Shown piece after piece: positions 1 through 6,421 of a stretch of DNA of 30,510 nucleotides (its first letter is position 1; every line of letters begins with the position of its first letter). The notes beneath the pieces are model-generated. The model was not told the origin of the DNA and did no database searches. It saw only the letters and a list, made by a program, of their open reading frames with translations. The DNA lies in the IMG/VR virus record IMGVR_UViG_3300042868_004371, positions 1-30,510 of that record; one strand, given 5' to 3'. The translations under genes were made by a program, and so were the position numbers. The stretch comes from a virus.

Positions 1-386
1 CCGTTCCAACCTTTGCCGAAATGGTTGCTTTGGAAACTGCTATCGCAGAAGACAACGCTCTCATGGGCAACTTGGCCTACATCACGGACGCAGCCACTTA
101 CGGCGGTCTGAAGACGAAAGCCAAGGACGCTGGTTCGGGCATGTTCGTCCTCGAAAACGGTCAAGCAAACGGTTACAACGTAATCCGTTCGCAGCAAGCA
201 ACTGCCGGGAACGTATACTTCGGTAACTTCTCCGACTTGCTGATCGGTATGTGGGCTGGCCTCGACATCTTGGTCGATCCATACACCGCTTCGTCGAGCG
301 GCAATGTTCGCGTTCGTGCGATCCAAACCGTTGACGTTGCTGTTCGCAACGCAGTGTCGTTCGCTTACAACAACGACGGCGCATAA
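1..386 (+). CDS. Major capsid protein, C-terminal part (5'-truncated by window edge)
   Basis: This is the C-terminal ~127 residues of an HK97-fold major capsid protein, the subunit of the icosahedral shell. The reading frame is open from base 3, so the gene begins before the window. The first internal Met (base 21) is not a likely start. Features typical of this family's C-terminus are a segment with GGLKTKAKDAG, then a VLENGQANGYNVIRS stretch, then GNFSDLLIGMWAGLDILVDPYT, and a final strand leading to FAYNNDGA. The gene is followed by a strong hairpin and then by head-tail joining genes, as expected after a lambda E-like capsid gene. The fold assignment rests on these motifs and on position; no domain search was possible. 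Stop codon TAA is at 384-386. Confidence 0.85.
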   Translation, partial: VPTFAEMVALETAIAEDNALMGNLAYITDAATYGGLKTKAKDAGSGMFVLENGQANGYNVIRSQQATAGNVYFGNFSDLLIGMWAGLDILVDPYTASSSGNVRVRAIQTVDVAVRNAVSFAYNNDGA

Positions 387-391
387 GAAAT

Positions 392-430
392 GTTGGGGAC
401 CGGGATTTGGAAGTCATCTCGGTCCCCGAC
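392..430 (+). terminator. Strong hairpin after the capsid gene (terminator or mRNA-stabilising element)
   Basis: Bases 392-406 (GTTGGGGACCGGGAT) pair with 416-430 (ATCTCGGTCCCCGAC) in a 15-bp stem with two G-T wobbles and a 9-nt loop, starting 5 bases after the capsid stop. No T-run follows, so a partial attenuator or an RNA-end stabiliser protecting abundant capsid mRNA fits better than a full terminator. The stem is seen directly; the role is inferred. Confidence 0.7.
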
Positions 431-446
431 TTCTCAGGAGGTTTTC

Positions 447-653
447 ATGCAATATAAATGTGTTCGTGGTGTTGTTACATCACAAGGTCCGCTTAATGCG
501 GGTGATATTGTTACGCTTCCTGCCAGCGAAGCATTGGTCCTTTTGGCCGATAAGAAGCTGGAGATTTACGAAGAGGTCCGTGTTGCTGCGCCGCCAAAGG
601 TTGAGCATCGTGACCCCGTGATTTCGCGTGGATCAAAGCGCAATGGGCGTTGA
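447..653 (+). CDS. Small protein after capsid gene, possible head or neck accessory
   Basis: This 68-residue protein has a good ribosome binding site, CAGGAGG, 6 bases before the ATG at 447. An upstream in-frame ATG at 390 would lie inside the hairpin and has no such site, so it is rejected. The N-terminal part (GVVTSQGPLNAGDIVTLP, then SEALVLLADKKLEIYEE) resembles short phage proteins with a small beta barrel followed by a Lys/Arg-rich tail that often lie between capsid and connector genes. No enzymatic motif is seen. Its 3' end overlaps the next gene by 11 bases, indicating translational coupling. The function is not known, and the structural role is inferred from position only. Confidence 0.7.
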   Translation: MQYKCVRGVVTSQGPLNAGDIVTLPASEALVLLADKKLEIYEEVRVAAPPKVEHRDPVISRGSKRNGR

Positions 654-954
654 GTCCGCCGCTGATATTTTAGATTTCTTCGAGGTCGATGACTTTGCGG
701 AGGTTGCCACCTACACAGCCGTAGGTGGCAGTGCTGTATCTGTGACTGGTATCTTTGACGAGCCACAGGCCAGCCGCAATGCTACCGACCTGATCGACAT
801 CACAATCCCATCGCCCCAGTTCGTTTGCCGCACGGCTGACGTTCCATCGGCGGCTGACGGGGACCAAATCATCATTCGCACCGTGGCCTACACTGTTCGC
901 GTTGTTTTGACCGACGGCACTGGCGTATCGACGCTGATACTCGAAAAGGTATAA
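643..954 (+). CDS. Head-tail joining protein, lambda gpFII-like
   Basis: This 103-residue protein sits where lambda has FII, the protein that joins the finished head to the tail. Visible features are an acidic N-terminus (ILDFFEVDDFAEVATY), a central GIFDEP motif, then ADVPSAADGDQIII followed by a beta strand and DGTGVSTLILEK. The AEVATY...GIFDEP...RTADVP...GD order is characteristic of the small phage-attachment family. I chose ATG 643. A GTG at 628 would add five residues and neither start has a strong ribosome site, but coupling to the upstream gene by an 11-base overlap would suffice. The assignment is from motif order and synteny. Confidence 0.7.
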   Translation: MGVESAADILDFFEVDDFAEVATYTAVGGSAVSVTGIFDEPQASRNATDLIDITIPSPQFVCRTADVPSAADGDQIIIRTVAYTVRVVLTDGTGVSTLILEKV

Positions 955-955
955 T

Positions 956-1399
956 ATGAGCCATGTGAGGCAACAGATTAGGGACCGTGTTGCGACACTG
1001 GTAACGGGTTTGCCTACCACTGGCGCGAACGTCTACAAGATGCGCCGCTATGCACTTGACGATGCCAAGCTGCCAGCCATCTGCGTCTACACGATGGACG
1101 AGAGCAGTTCGCTAATCACAATCGGCACTCGCACGCTGCGCCGGGTCATCAACGTGGCGATTGATATTGTGATCAAGGGGACCAGCACTGCGGTGTCGGA
1201 TTCCATTGACACCATCTGCGTGTCGGCTGAAGAAGCCATCGCTGCGGATTTCACTCTTAATGGCCTCGCCAAATCTTGCATTTTGACTAGCACTGAGATA
1301 GATATTAATGTAGAAGGCGAAAAATCAATTGCATCCGCAAGGCTGGTCTACACCGTAGAATACATCACCAGCATAACGGATGTGGAGACAGCACGATGA
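956..1399 (+). CDS. Tail terminator protein (gpU-like)
   Basis: This 147-residue protein has an N-terminal helix (RQQIRDRVATLVTGL), a strand-turn segment (NVYKMRRYAL) and then LPAICVYTMDESS, followed by a beta strand with basic residues and a helix containing DTICVSAEEAI. This is the arrangement of gpU-type tail terminators, which cap the tail tube and form the surface that meets the head. It starts 1 base after the preceding stop. Its stop overlaps the next start as ATGA. Its position immediately before the tail-tube genes agrees with lambda order (FII-Z-U-V). A gpZ-like tail completion role is the main alternative. Confidence 0.65.
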   Translation: MSHVRQQIRDRVATLVTGLPTTGANVYKMRRYALDDAKLPAICVYTMDESSSLITIGTRTLRRVINVAIDIVIKGTSTAVSDSIDTICVSAEEAIAADFTLNGLAKSCILTSTEIDINVEGEKSIASARLVYTVEYITSITDVETAR

Positions 1400-1539
1400 A
1401 AATGGTTAAAGTCTATAACAAAACTGGCGATGAGATACTCGCCTGTGAAGTTGATCTGGACCGCTATGCTCAGATCGGCTGGACACCCGTCAAAGACAAG
1501 CCCAAGGCGAAGCCAGTGGCTAAAGAGGAGACTGAGTAA
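1396..1539 (+). CDS. 47-residue small protein, Lys-rich tail
   Basis: This short open frame starts at ATG 1396, overlapping the previous stop (ATGA), and ends with TAA that shares a base with the ATG of the first tail-tube gene (TAATG). The double overlap in a tightly packed morphogenesis operon is the main evidence that it is a gene. The product begins MKMVKVYNKTGDEI, has CEVDLDRYAQIGW and ends with alternating Lys/Pro/Ala and acidic residues. It has the look of the small accessory proteins found beside tail-tube genes. No function can be assigned. It shares no obvious motif with the 68-residue protein at 447. Confidence 0.65.
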   Translation: MKMVKVYNKTGDEILACEVDLDRYAQIGWTPVKDKPKAKPVAKEETE

Positions 1540-1937
1540 TGGCAACGCATACTGGTTCAGAGGGAACTGTTAAGGTTGGCTCAAACGCCATTGCTGAAAT
1601 CCGTTCCTATTCGCTTGAGGAAACTGCTGACACCGCCGAAGATACTTCGATGGGCGACAGCTATCGCACGTTCAAAACCACGCTAAAGGCATGGACCGGA
1701 TCAGTTGATGTGTTCTGGGATGAGACCGACACAAACGGTCAGGTTGCCCTTGCGGTTGGTTCCACAGTCACTGCAAACTTCTTCCCAGAAGGCGCTTCGG
1801 CTGGTGTATCTGAAAAGTATTATTCCGGTGAAGCAATTGTTACGGGCAAGACCGTAACTGGTAGCTTTGACGGTATGGTCGAATCCACAATCACGCTTCA
1901 AGGCACTGGTGCTTTGACGCTCTCCACCTTGTCGTAA
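1539..1937 (+). CDS. Major tail tube protein, copy 1
   Basis: This 132-residue protein belongs to the gpV/TP901-1 tail-tube type. It has an N-terminal beta-rich segment (GTVKVG, EIRSYS), an acidic-to-polar loop with TAEDTSMGDSYRTFK, a strand pair with WTGSVDVFWDETD, and a C-terminal hairpin ending VESTITLQGTG. The protein polymerises as hexamer rings around the tape measure. It is followed, after 11 bases, by a second gene that is almost the same: residues 27-64 and 99-124 of this copy are identical in the second. There is no C-terminal Ig-like domain. TAATG overlap couples it to the preceding small gene. Confidence 0.85.
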   Translation: MATHTGSEGTVKVGSNAIAEIRSYSLEETADTAEDTSMGDSYRTFKTTLKAWTGSVDVFWDETDTNGQVALAVGSTVTANFFPEGASAGVSEKYYSGEAIVTGKTVTGSFDGMVESTITLQGTGALTLSTLS

Positions 1938-1948
1938 GGACTATTTAG

Positions 1949-2341
1949 ATGGCAACGCATACTGGTTCTGAAGGTACTGTTAAGGTTGGCGCAACCAACA
2001 GCATCCTTGAAATCCGTTCTTATTCAGTTGAAGAAACCGCTGACACTGCGGAAGACACTTCAATGGGTGACAGCTACCGCACCTTCAAAACCACGTTGAA
2101 GGCGTGGACAGGTTCGGTTGACGTATTTTGGGATGAGACCGACAGCACTGGCCAAGGCGCTCTCGTCGTTGGCTCAGAAGTCACTGTTCGCTTCATGCCA
2201 GAAGGTTCAGCATCGGGTGACTCGTATCTAACGGGCAACGCAATCGTAACTGGCAAAACTGTCACAGGCAGCTTTGACGGCATGGTTGAATCCACAATCA
2301 CTCTTCAGGGTACTGGTTCACTGAGTGCTGCTACGGTTTAA
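1949..2341 (+). CDS. Major tail tube protein, copy 2 (tandem paralogue)
   Basis: This 130-residue paralogue of the preceding tail-tube protein lies in direct tandem. Both begin MATHTGSEGTVKVG and share the long central and C-terminal blocks, including the first 20 bases after the start. They differ in a loop near residues 65-98, where this copy reads STGQGALVVGSEVTVRFMPEG and is shorter by three residues, and at the extreme C-terminus. The differences are concentrated in the exposed loop, while core strands are conserved. This suggests either a mixed tube or a tube protein plus a specialised ring such as tail-end or tail-tip tube protein. Which copy is the bulk tube protein cannot be told from sequence. 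Confidence 0.85.
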   Translation: MATHTGSEGTVKVGATNSILEIRSYSVEETADTAEDTSMGDSYRTFKTTLKAWTGSVDVFWDETDSTGQGALVVGSEVTVRFMPEGSASGDSYLTGNAIVTGKTVTGSFDGMVESTITLQGTGSLSAATV

Positions 2342-2359
2342 TTTCAAAGGATATAATTT

Positions 2360-2698
2360 ATGAGTATTTCAAAGCGTATTGCAGAGCGTACATCGACTAA
2401 GCGCCATGTTGAAGTTGCAGAATGGGGTGATGATGGTAAGCCAGAGAAGGTCTATTACGGCCCTCTGCTTGCTGGCGAGTTAAACCGCATCCAACGCAAG
2501 CACCCGAACTTTTTAAGTTCTACATCATTTGATGCAATGGTCGATCTGATTATCCTTAAGGCGGAAAATGGCCAAGGTGAAAAGCTATTCACGCTTGAGG
2601 ACAAAGCTGTTTTGATGCGCGAAGAAGTTGGCGTTATTTCAAATGTTGCTGCTGCATTTATGAGTGGCACTAGTGTCGAAGACGCGGAAAAAAACTAG
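2360..2698 (+). CDS. Tail assembly chaperone, short form (gpG-like)
   Basis: This 112-residue protein occupies the lambda G position between the tail tube and the tape measure. It has a charged N-terminus (AERTSTKRHVEVAEWGDDGK), a mixed helix region (GELNRIQRKHPNF), and FDAMVDLIILKAENGQGEKLF followed by a C-terminal helix. Such chaperones coat the tape measure protein and recruit tube subunits; they are absent from mature tails. The last codons before TAG are GAA AAA AAC, which form a perfect -1 slippery heptamer, so this is the non-shifted product. Start ATG 2360 follows an AAAGGAT ribosome site. Confidence 0.85.
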   Translation: MSISKRIAERTSTKRHVEVAEWGDDGKPEKVYYGPLLAGELNRIQRKHPNFLSSTSFDAMVDLIILKAENGQGEKLFTLEDKAVLMREEVGVISNVAAAFMSGTSVEDAEKN

Positions 2699-2853
2699 CC
2701 AGCGATCCGTTCAGATTCAATTTACTGACCTTGGCGGATCGGTTGGGTAAAACCATTTCAGAGATTGAAGAAATATCAATTTCTGAGTATAACGAATGGG
2801 TCGCTTACTTTAAGCTGGACGCAGAGAGGCAGAAAAAGCGTGGCCCAAAATAA
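2360..2853 (+). CDS. Tail assembly chaperone, -1 frameshift fusion (gpGT-like)
   Basis: Shifting -1 at A AAA AAC (2689-2695) bypasses the TAG at 2696 and adds 52 residues up to the TAA at 2851-2853, for a 164-residue fusion. The added segment reads FRFNLLTLADRLGKTISEIE then SEYNEWVAYFKLDAERQKK, the standard T-type extension of G/GT chaperones in lambda-, P22- and HK97-like tails (the LADRLGKTxxE...SEYxEWxAYF pattern). The extension has no start codon of its own and is visible only by reading through the shift. In the known families only a small fraction of ribosomes shift. The extension's stop lies 14 bases inside the tape-measure gene, coupling chaperone and cargo. Confidence 0.88.
2689..2695 (+). 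promoter_or_regulatory. Programmed -1 ribosomal frameshift site, A AAA AAC
   Basis: The heptamer is in the correct phase (codons GAA AAA AAC) and directly precedes the zero-frame TAG, with an open -1 frame of 53 codons beyond. This is a canonical X XXY YYZ slippery sequence at the place where siphoviruses make their G/GT ratio. No strong downstream pseudoknot is obvious by eye. Confidence 0.88.
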
Positions 2854-4729
2854 TCTTGATTTTAATATCGTTGCCCATACGCAGGGTATGGAGGCTGTCG
2901 CCAATCTGATTAATCGGGTTGGTGCGCTTGAAGCCGCGACAAAGAAATTAGATACCGCTTTTTCGCAAATGCAAAGTTCTACTGGTTCCGCTGATGCAGC
3001 AGTAAGGAAGGCTGGAAAAGGGCTAGATGAAGCTGCCAAGCAGATTCGCAATGCCCGTCAGGGAACTCAGCAACTTGGGATGCAGTTTAACGATTTGGCG
3101 ACATCCATATCAACTGGCGCAAGTCCCGTCCAAGCGTTTAATCAGCAGATAGGCCAAATTGGCTTTGCCATGTCCATGATGGGTGGCAAGTTGGGTGCAC
3201 TTGGGTCTTTCTTGGCTGGACCTTGGAGCATTTTGGTTATTGGCGCTGCGATGGTGCTTGGGCCTTTTATAGAAAGTTTGCTTGATACAGGGGCCGCTGC
3301 TGAAGAGGCTAAGAAAAAGGCAGACAATCTAAGTAAGGCAGAAGGTGCATTTCGTGACAGTACCCTAAAACTAATGGAATCACGCTTGGCTCTGCAAGGG
3401 CCAATTGAGAAGAATGTTGAAGGTTATCGCAAACTGTATGTGGCATCACTTAACGCCGCTAACGCTGATTTAGCGTCAGCGCGAACGGCTGTTACGGCAG
3501 CGCAGCAAAGAATTAGGGCTGCTGAAATAGAAGCCAATACTATAGCAAAGCTAAAATCTGGCTCTAGGGAAGGCAAAACAGGAATCGCGAAATCGGGCTT
3601 GGCAGGGATGATTGGCTCTGCTGTAGGTTTTGGCCTTGATCTTTTCGGTTATGGCAAAGGCGTAAAAGCCGCTAAAGAAGAGAAAATGGTTGCCGATACG
3701 GCTGCTAATATAGCTGAAGCCGGTGTCAACGCTGCGCAAAAGATACTTAATGATTTTGAAGCCGATGCTGCAAGAGGGTTTAAAAAGCCTCTTACCGAAG
3801 CGCAGCAAAGGGCTGCTGGAAGAAGGGCGGCTGCTGAAGCAAAGAGAATTGCAAAAGAGGCAGAGGCTGAACGTCAAAAAGAATTAAAATCCATAGAGTC
3901 ATTCATGGATAAAATCGGCAAAGTTGGTTTGAAGGAAATCCCTGCTTACCAGCGACAAATTGCTGAATTGGAAAAAGATTTTATGGACCTCTCCCAAGCT
4001 GGGCAGAAGGCTACTATTGAGCCGTTTAGGGCCGCTGTGGAATCCATTGAAATGCAGCAGTACAGCGATCTTCTCAAGGAAGATGCTAAAGAAGCTGATA
4101 AAATGATTAAGGATGTCCTTTCAAAGATGGACGGCGCTCCTGTTAGCAAAAGCATGGAAGATATTGTCGCTCGAAATGAAGAAGTTAAAAAATCATTTGA
4201 AGCGATAGGAAATTCTGTCAGCGATGCCTTTAAGGGTATGTTGACGGGCGCTATGTCTTGGAAGGACGGGATGCGGAGCCTTATAGGTACGGTCATTGAC
4301 GAACTGTGGAAGTTGTTTGTTGTGCAGCAGATTGTAGGCTTTGTAAGTAGCGCACTTGGTGGCGCTTCTAATATGCCGGGAAAGATGGGAACTGCTGCCG
4401 ACGCCCTTAAGCTACTTCCACCTGTCCCACAATTTGCAAACGGCACTATGTATGCGCCGGGCGGCATGGCGCTTGTCGGTGAGCGTGGGCCTGAGTTGGT
4501 GAACCTGCCACGCGGAAGCCAAGTGATCCCTAATCACAAAATGCGCGGTGGCAGCGGCGGTAGCCCTATTAGCATCAGCGTCGATGCGCGTGGCGCTTCA
4601 GACCCAGCCGCTGTTCGCGCTCAGGTGCAGCAGGGCATCCTTGAAGCGGCCCCAGCAATTATCGCTGCGGCAGAGTCGCGCACGGTTGCAAGCCTTCGTA
4701 GGCCGCGCCTCGGTGGAGTTATGCAGTAA
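2840..4729 (+). CDS. Tail tape measure protein
   Basis: I place the start at GTG 2840, inside the chaperone's frameshifted end, giving 629 residues. The open frame reaches back to an ATG at 2765, but that would overlap the T-extension by nearly 90 bases, and the protein looks natural from VAQNNLDFNIVAHT. Features are an Ala/Lys-rich helical body, a hydrophobic stretch near residues 115-150 containing AGPWSILVIGAAMVLGP, a long basic-acidic helix from about 310 to 450 (AEAKRIAKEAEAERQKE), a second hydrophobic helix (LWKLFVVQQIVGFVSSAL), and the typical end motif ALVGERGPELVNLPRGSQV. By the usual ~0.15 nm per residue rule the tail would be near 90-95 nm. Confidence 0.92.
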   Translation: MAQNNLDFNIVAHTQGMEAVANLINRVGALEAATKKLDTAFSQMQSSTGSADAAVRKAGKGLDEAAKQIRNARQGTQQLGMQFNDLATSISTGASPVQAFNQQIGQIGFAMSMMGGKLGALGSFLAGPWSILVIGAAMVLGPFIESLLDTGAAAEEAKKKADNLSKAEGAFRDSTLKLMESRLALQGPIEKNVEGYRKLYVASLNAANADLASARTAVTAAQQRIRAAEIEANTIAKLKSGSREGKTGIAKSGLAGMIGSAVGFGLDLFGYGKGVKAAKEEKMVADTAANIAEAGVNAAQKILNDFEADAARGFKKPLTEAQQRAAGRRAAAEAKRIAKEAEAERQKELKSIESFMDKIGKVGLKEIPAYQRQIAELEKDFMDLSQAGQKATIEPFRAAVESIEMQQYSDLLKEDAKEADKMIKDVLSKMDGAPVSKSMEDIVARNEEVKKSFEAIGNSVSDAFKGMLTGAMSWKDGMRSLIGTVIDELWKLFVVQQIVGFVSSALGGASNMPGKMGTAADALKLLPPVPQFANGTMYAPGGMALVGERGPELVNLPRGSQVIPNHKMRGGSGGSPISISVDARGASDPAAVRAQVQQGILEAAPAIIAAAESRTVASLRRPRLGGVMQ

Positions 4730-5319
4730 TGGCAACAATATCCTTCCCCTCGTCCCCTAAGCCCAACGGCATGGCATGGCGCTTGGTCATGCCATCGCAG
4801 ACCAATGTGTCGGAATGGACTGGTCGCCGCCAGACCATCGCATCTGGCCGTGGCTGGTGGGAGTGCCAACTGTCATTGCCCCCAATCGTGGGTAGTGCAA
4901 ATGTCAATCCGTGGCGCTCTTTTATAGCCAAGGGCCGTGGCAAAGCTAACGATTTCCAAGTGCCTGTTGATCCCACGCCTCAGTCTGCTCTGGGTAGTCT
5001 GCCAACCACAAATGGTGTGAACCAAACGGGTCGGGCGATTGCCACAGACGGTTGGCCGGGTAACGCAACTTTGCTCTCCGCTGGTCAGTTTGTCACCATC
5101 AACAATCAGCTTCTGCAACTGACGGCTGATTTCGTCACAAACAGCGCTGGCCAAGGCACGCTCAATGTGGAGCCGCCCGTCCGCGTGCCTGTGGCTGACA
5201 ATACCGCCATCGAGTACAAGAACCCGTATTGCTTAATGTATATGGTAGAGGAGCCAACGCTTTCGGTTGAGAACGGCTATGTCTATAGCCTCTCGCTGAA
5301 TCTTCGGGAGTCCTTCTAA
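4729..5319 (+). CDS. Distal tail / minor tail protein
   Basis: This 196-residue protein starts at an ATG overlapping the tape-measure stop (TAATG). It follows the tape measure where siphoviruses encode the distal tail protein or lambda gpM-like protein that builds the tail tip. Visible features are paired Trp-rich strands (WTGRRQTIASGRGWWECQLSLP), NPWRSFIAKGRGKANDF, and a beta-rich C-terminus ending YVYSLSLNLRESF. No enzyme motif is present. The whole is predicted to be beta-sandwich. Naming rests on position and general composition. Confidence 0.6.
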   Translation: MATISFPSSPKPNGMAWRLVMPSQTNVSEWTGRRQTIASGRGWWECQLSLPPIVGSANVNPWRSFIAKGRGKANDFQVPVDPTPQSALGSLPTTNGVNQTGRAIATDGWPGNATLLSAGQFVTINNQLLQLTADFVTNSAGQGTLNVEPPVRVPVADNTAIEYKNPYCLMYMVEEPTLSVENGYVYSLSLNLRESF

Positions 5320-6026
5320 TGGTGGACGCAACCACCCAAGCGGCGCTTAATGCGCAAATCGTCAACTGGCGCGTGCTGATCTATGCCGACTTTGACGGCG
5401 ATGTGCTGCGTGGGACCAGTGGTCTTTACGACAAGGTAATATCAGGATCAGGCGATGCTGAGTTGGATGGTATATACGACAGCTTCAACCACGAATTGAT
5501 TAATGTGTCGGCTGTCAAGCACAGCGAAACTGGCTCTGACACAGTGTCAATCTCCTTAAGTGGTATGATAGTCAACCTTGACTATCTGCAAGAACGCGAC
5601 GGCGATTACATCTTTACACGCGACGAGCAACTGATCCGAGTGCGGTCTTCAGAGTTCCTCAACATCATTGGCGACAAGACGCGCTGGCAAGGGCGGACTG
5701 CTCGACTATGGTTCTATTGCGTTGACGAGAACGAGACCCAAATAGGCTCAATCATCCCGTATTACACAGGCTACATGAACGAGGTTAGCATCGCTGGCGC
5801 TCCAGATAGTCAGGTTGTGACCTTGACCATTGAGAACTATCTGGTCAGCATCGCAGGAGCGCAGAACAAGACCTACCTGATCCAGAACATTTTTGATTCC
5901 GGCGATCTTAGCGGTGAGGCAGCTATCTCTGCGGCCAACGGCATGGCAGCGGCAGGGTCTTATGGTTATGGTCCCGGAGGCGGAGGCGGAGGTGGCGGTG
6001 GCGGAAGCAATGGGGATTTCCGATGA
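5319..6026 (+). CDS. Baseplate hub-like minor tail protein with poly-Gly C-terminus
   Basis: This 235-residue protein is coupled by TAATG to the previous gene and by ATGA to the next. The body carries alternating strands: NWRVLIYADFDGDVL, NHELINVSAVKHSE, YIFTRDEQLIRVRS, IIPYYTGYMNEV, then VVTLTIENYLVSI. This resembles the hub proteins that alphaproteobacterial siphoviruses place between distal tail protein and the peptidase-like protein (lambda gpL position). Near the end is GPG followed by ten consecutive glycines and SNGDFR, an unusual low-complexity tail encoded by GGC/GGA/GGT codons. The glycine run may be a flexible tether. Function is from synteny only. Confidence 0.55.
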   Translation: MVDATTQAALNAQIVNWRVLIYADFDGDVLRGTSGLYDKVISGSGDAELDGIYDSFNHELINVSAVKHSETGSDTVSISLSGMIVNLDYLQERDGDYIFTRDEQLIRVRSSEFLNIIGDKTRWQGRTARLWFYCVDENETQIGSIIPYYTGYMNEVSIAGAPDSQVVTLTIENYLVSIAGAQNKTYLIQNIFDSGDLSGEAAISAANGMAAAGSYGYGPGGGGGGGGGGSNGDFR

Positions 6027-6421
6027 GAATACCGACATGGGAAGAGGCGTTGGCCAATTACATGGCCGAAAAGCGTCACGAGCCGTTTGAATATGGCGTG
6101 AACGACTGCTGCCTGTTCGCCGCTGGCGCTGTGCTTCAGATTACGGGTGAAGACCCTATGCCTGAGTTCCGTGGTAAATACGACAGCCTAAAGGGTAGTC
6201 TCAAGGTCATCAAAGAGATCGGCGCAGGGACACTGGAAGCAACGCTCGACACAAAGTTTCCAGAGGTTGCGATTGGACACGCACAAAGAGGCGACTTGGC
6301 TTTCTTTGACGGCTCTGTTGGTGTAGTGATGGGCGGCTTCGCCTATTTCGCTTCGGATGACGGCTTAGAGAAAATCCCACGCGCCATGTGGGACAAGTGC
6401 TGGAGTGTTGGCCGTGGGTAA
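6023..6421 (+). CDS. DUF6950-like protein (NlpC/P60-type tail protein, lambda gpK position)
   Basis: This 132-residue protein has the family signature: an N-terminal WEEALANYMAEKRHEPFEYG helix followed by NDCCLFAAGAV with Cys29/Cys30 (candidate nucleophile), then TGEDPMPEFRGKYDS, and a C-terminal GHAQRGDLAFFDG segment. In lambda the corresponding protein K carries an NlpC/P60 peptidase thought to help tail-tip maturation or cell-wall penetration. The His expected to complete a Cys-His pair is not clear here, so activity is uncertain. ATGA overlap joins it to the upstream hub gene, and the J-like gene begins within its last codons. Confidence 0.75.
   Translation: MRIPTWEEALANYMAEKRHEPFEYGVNDCCLFAAGAVLQITGEDPMPEFRGKYDSLKGSLKVIKEIGAGTLEATLDTKFPEVAIGHAQRGDLAFFDGSVGVVMGGFAYFASDDGLEKIPRAMWDKCWSVGRG

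Noticed and set aside
2765-2839. Upstream ATG start for the tape measure gene
   Set aside because: It would overlap the chaperone T-extension for nearly 90 bases; GTG 2840 gives a natural N-terminus.
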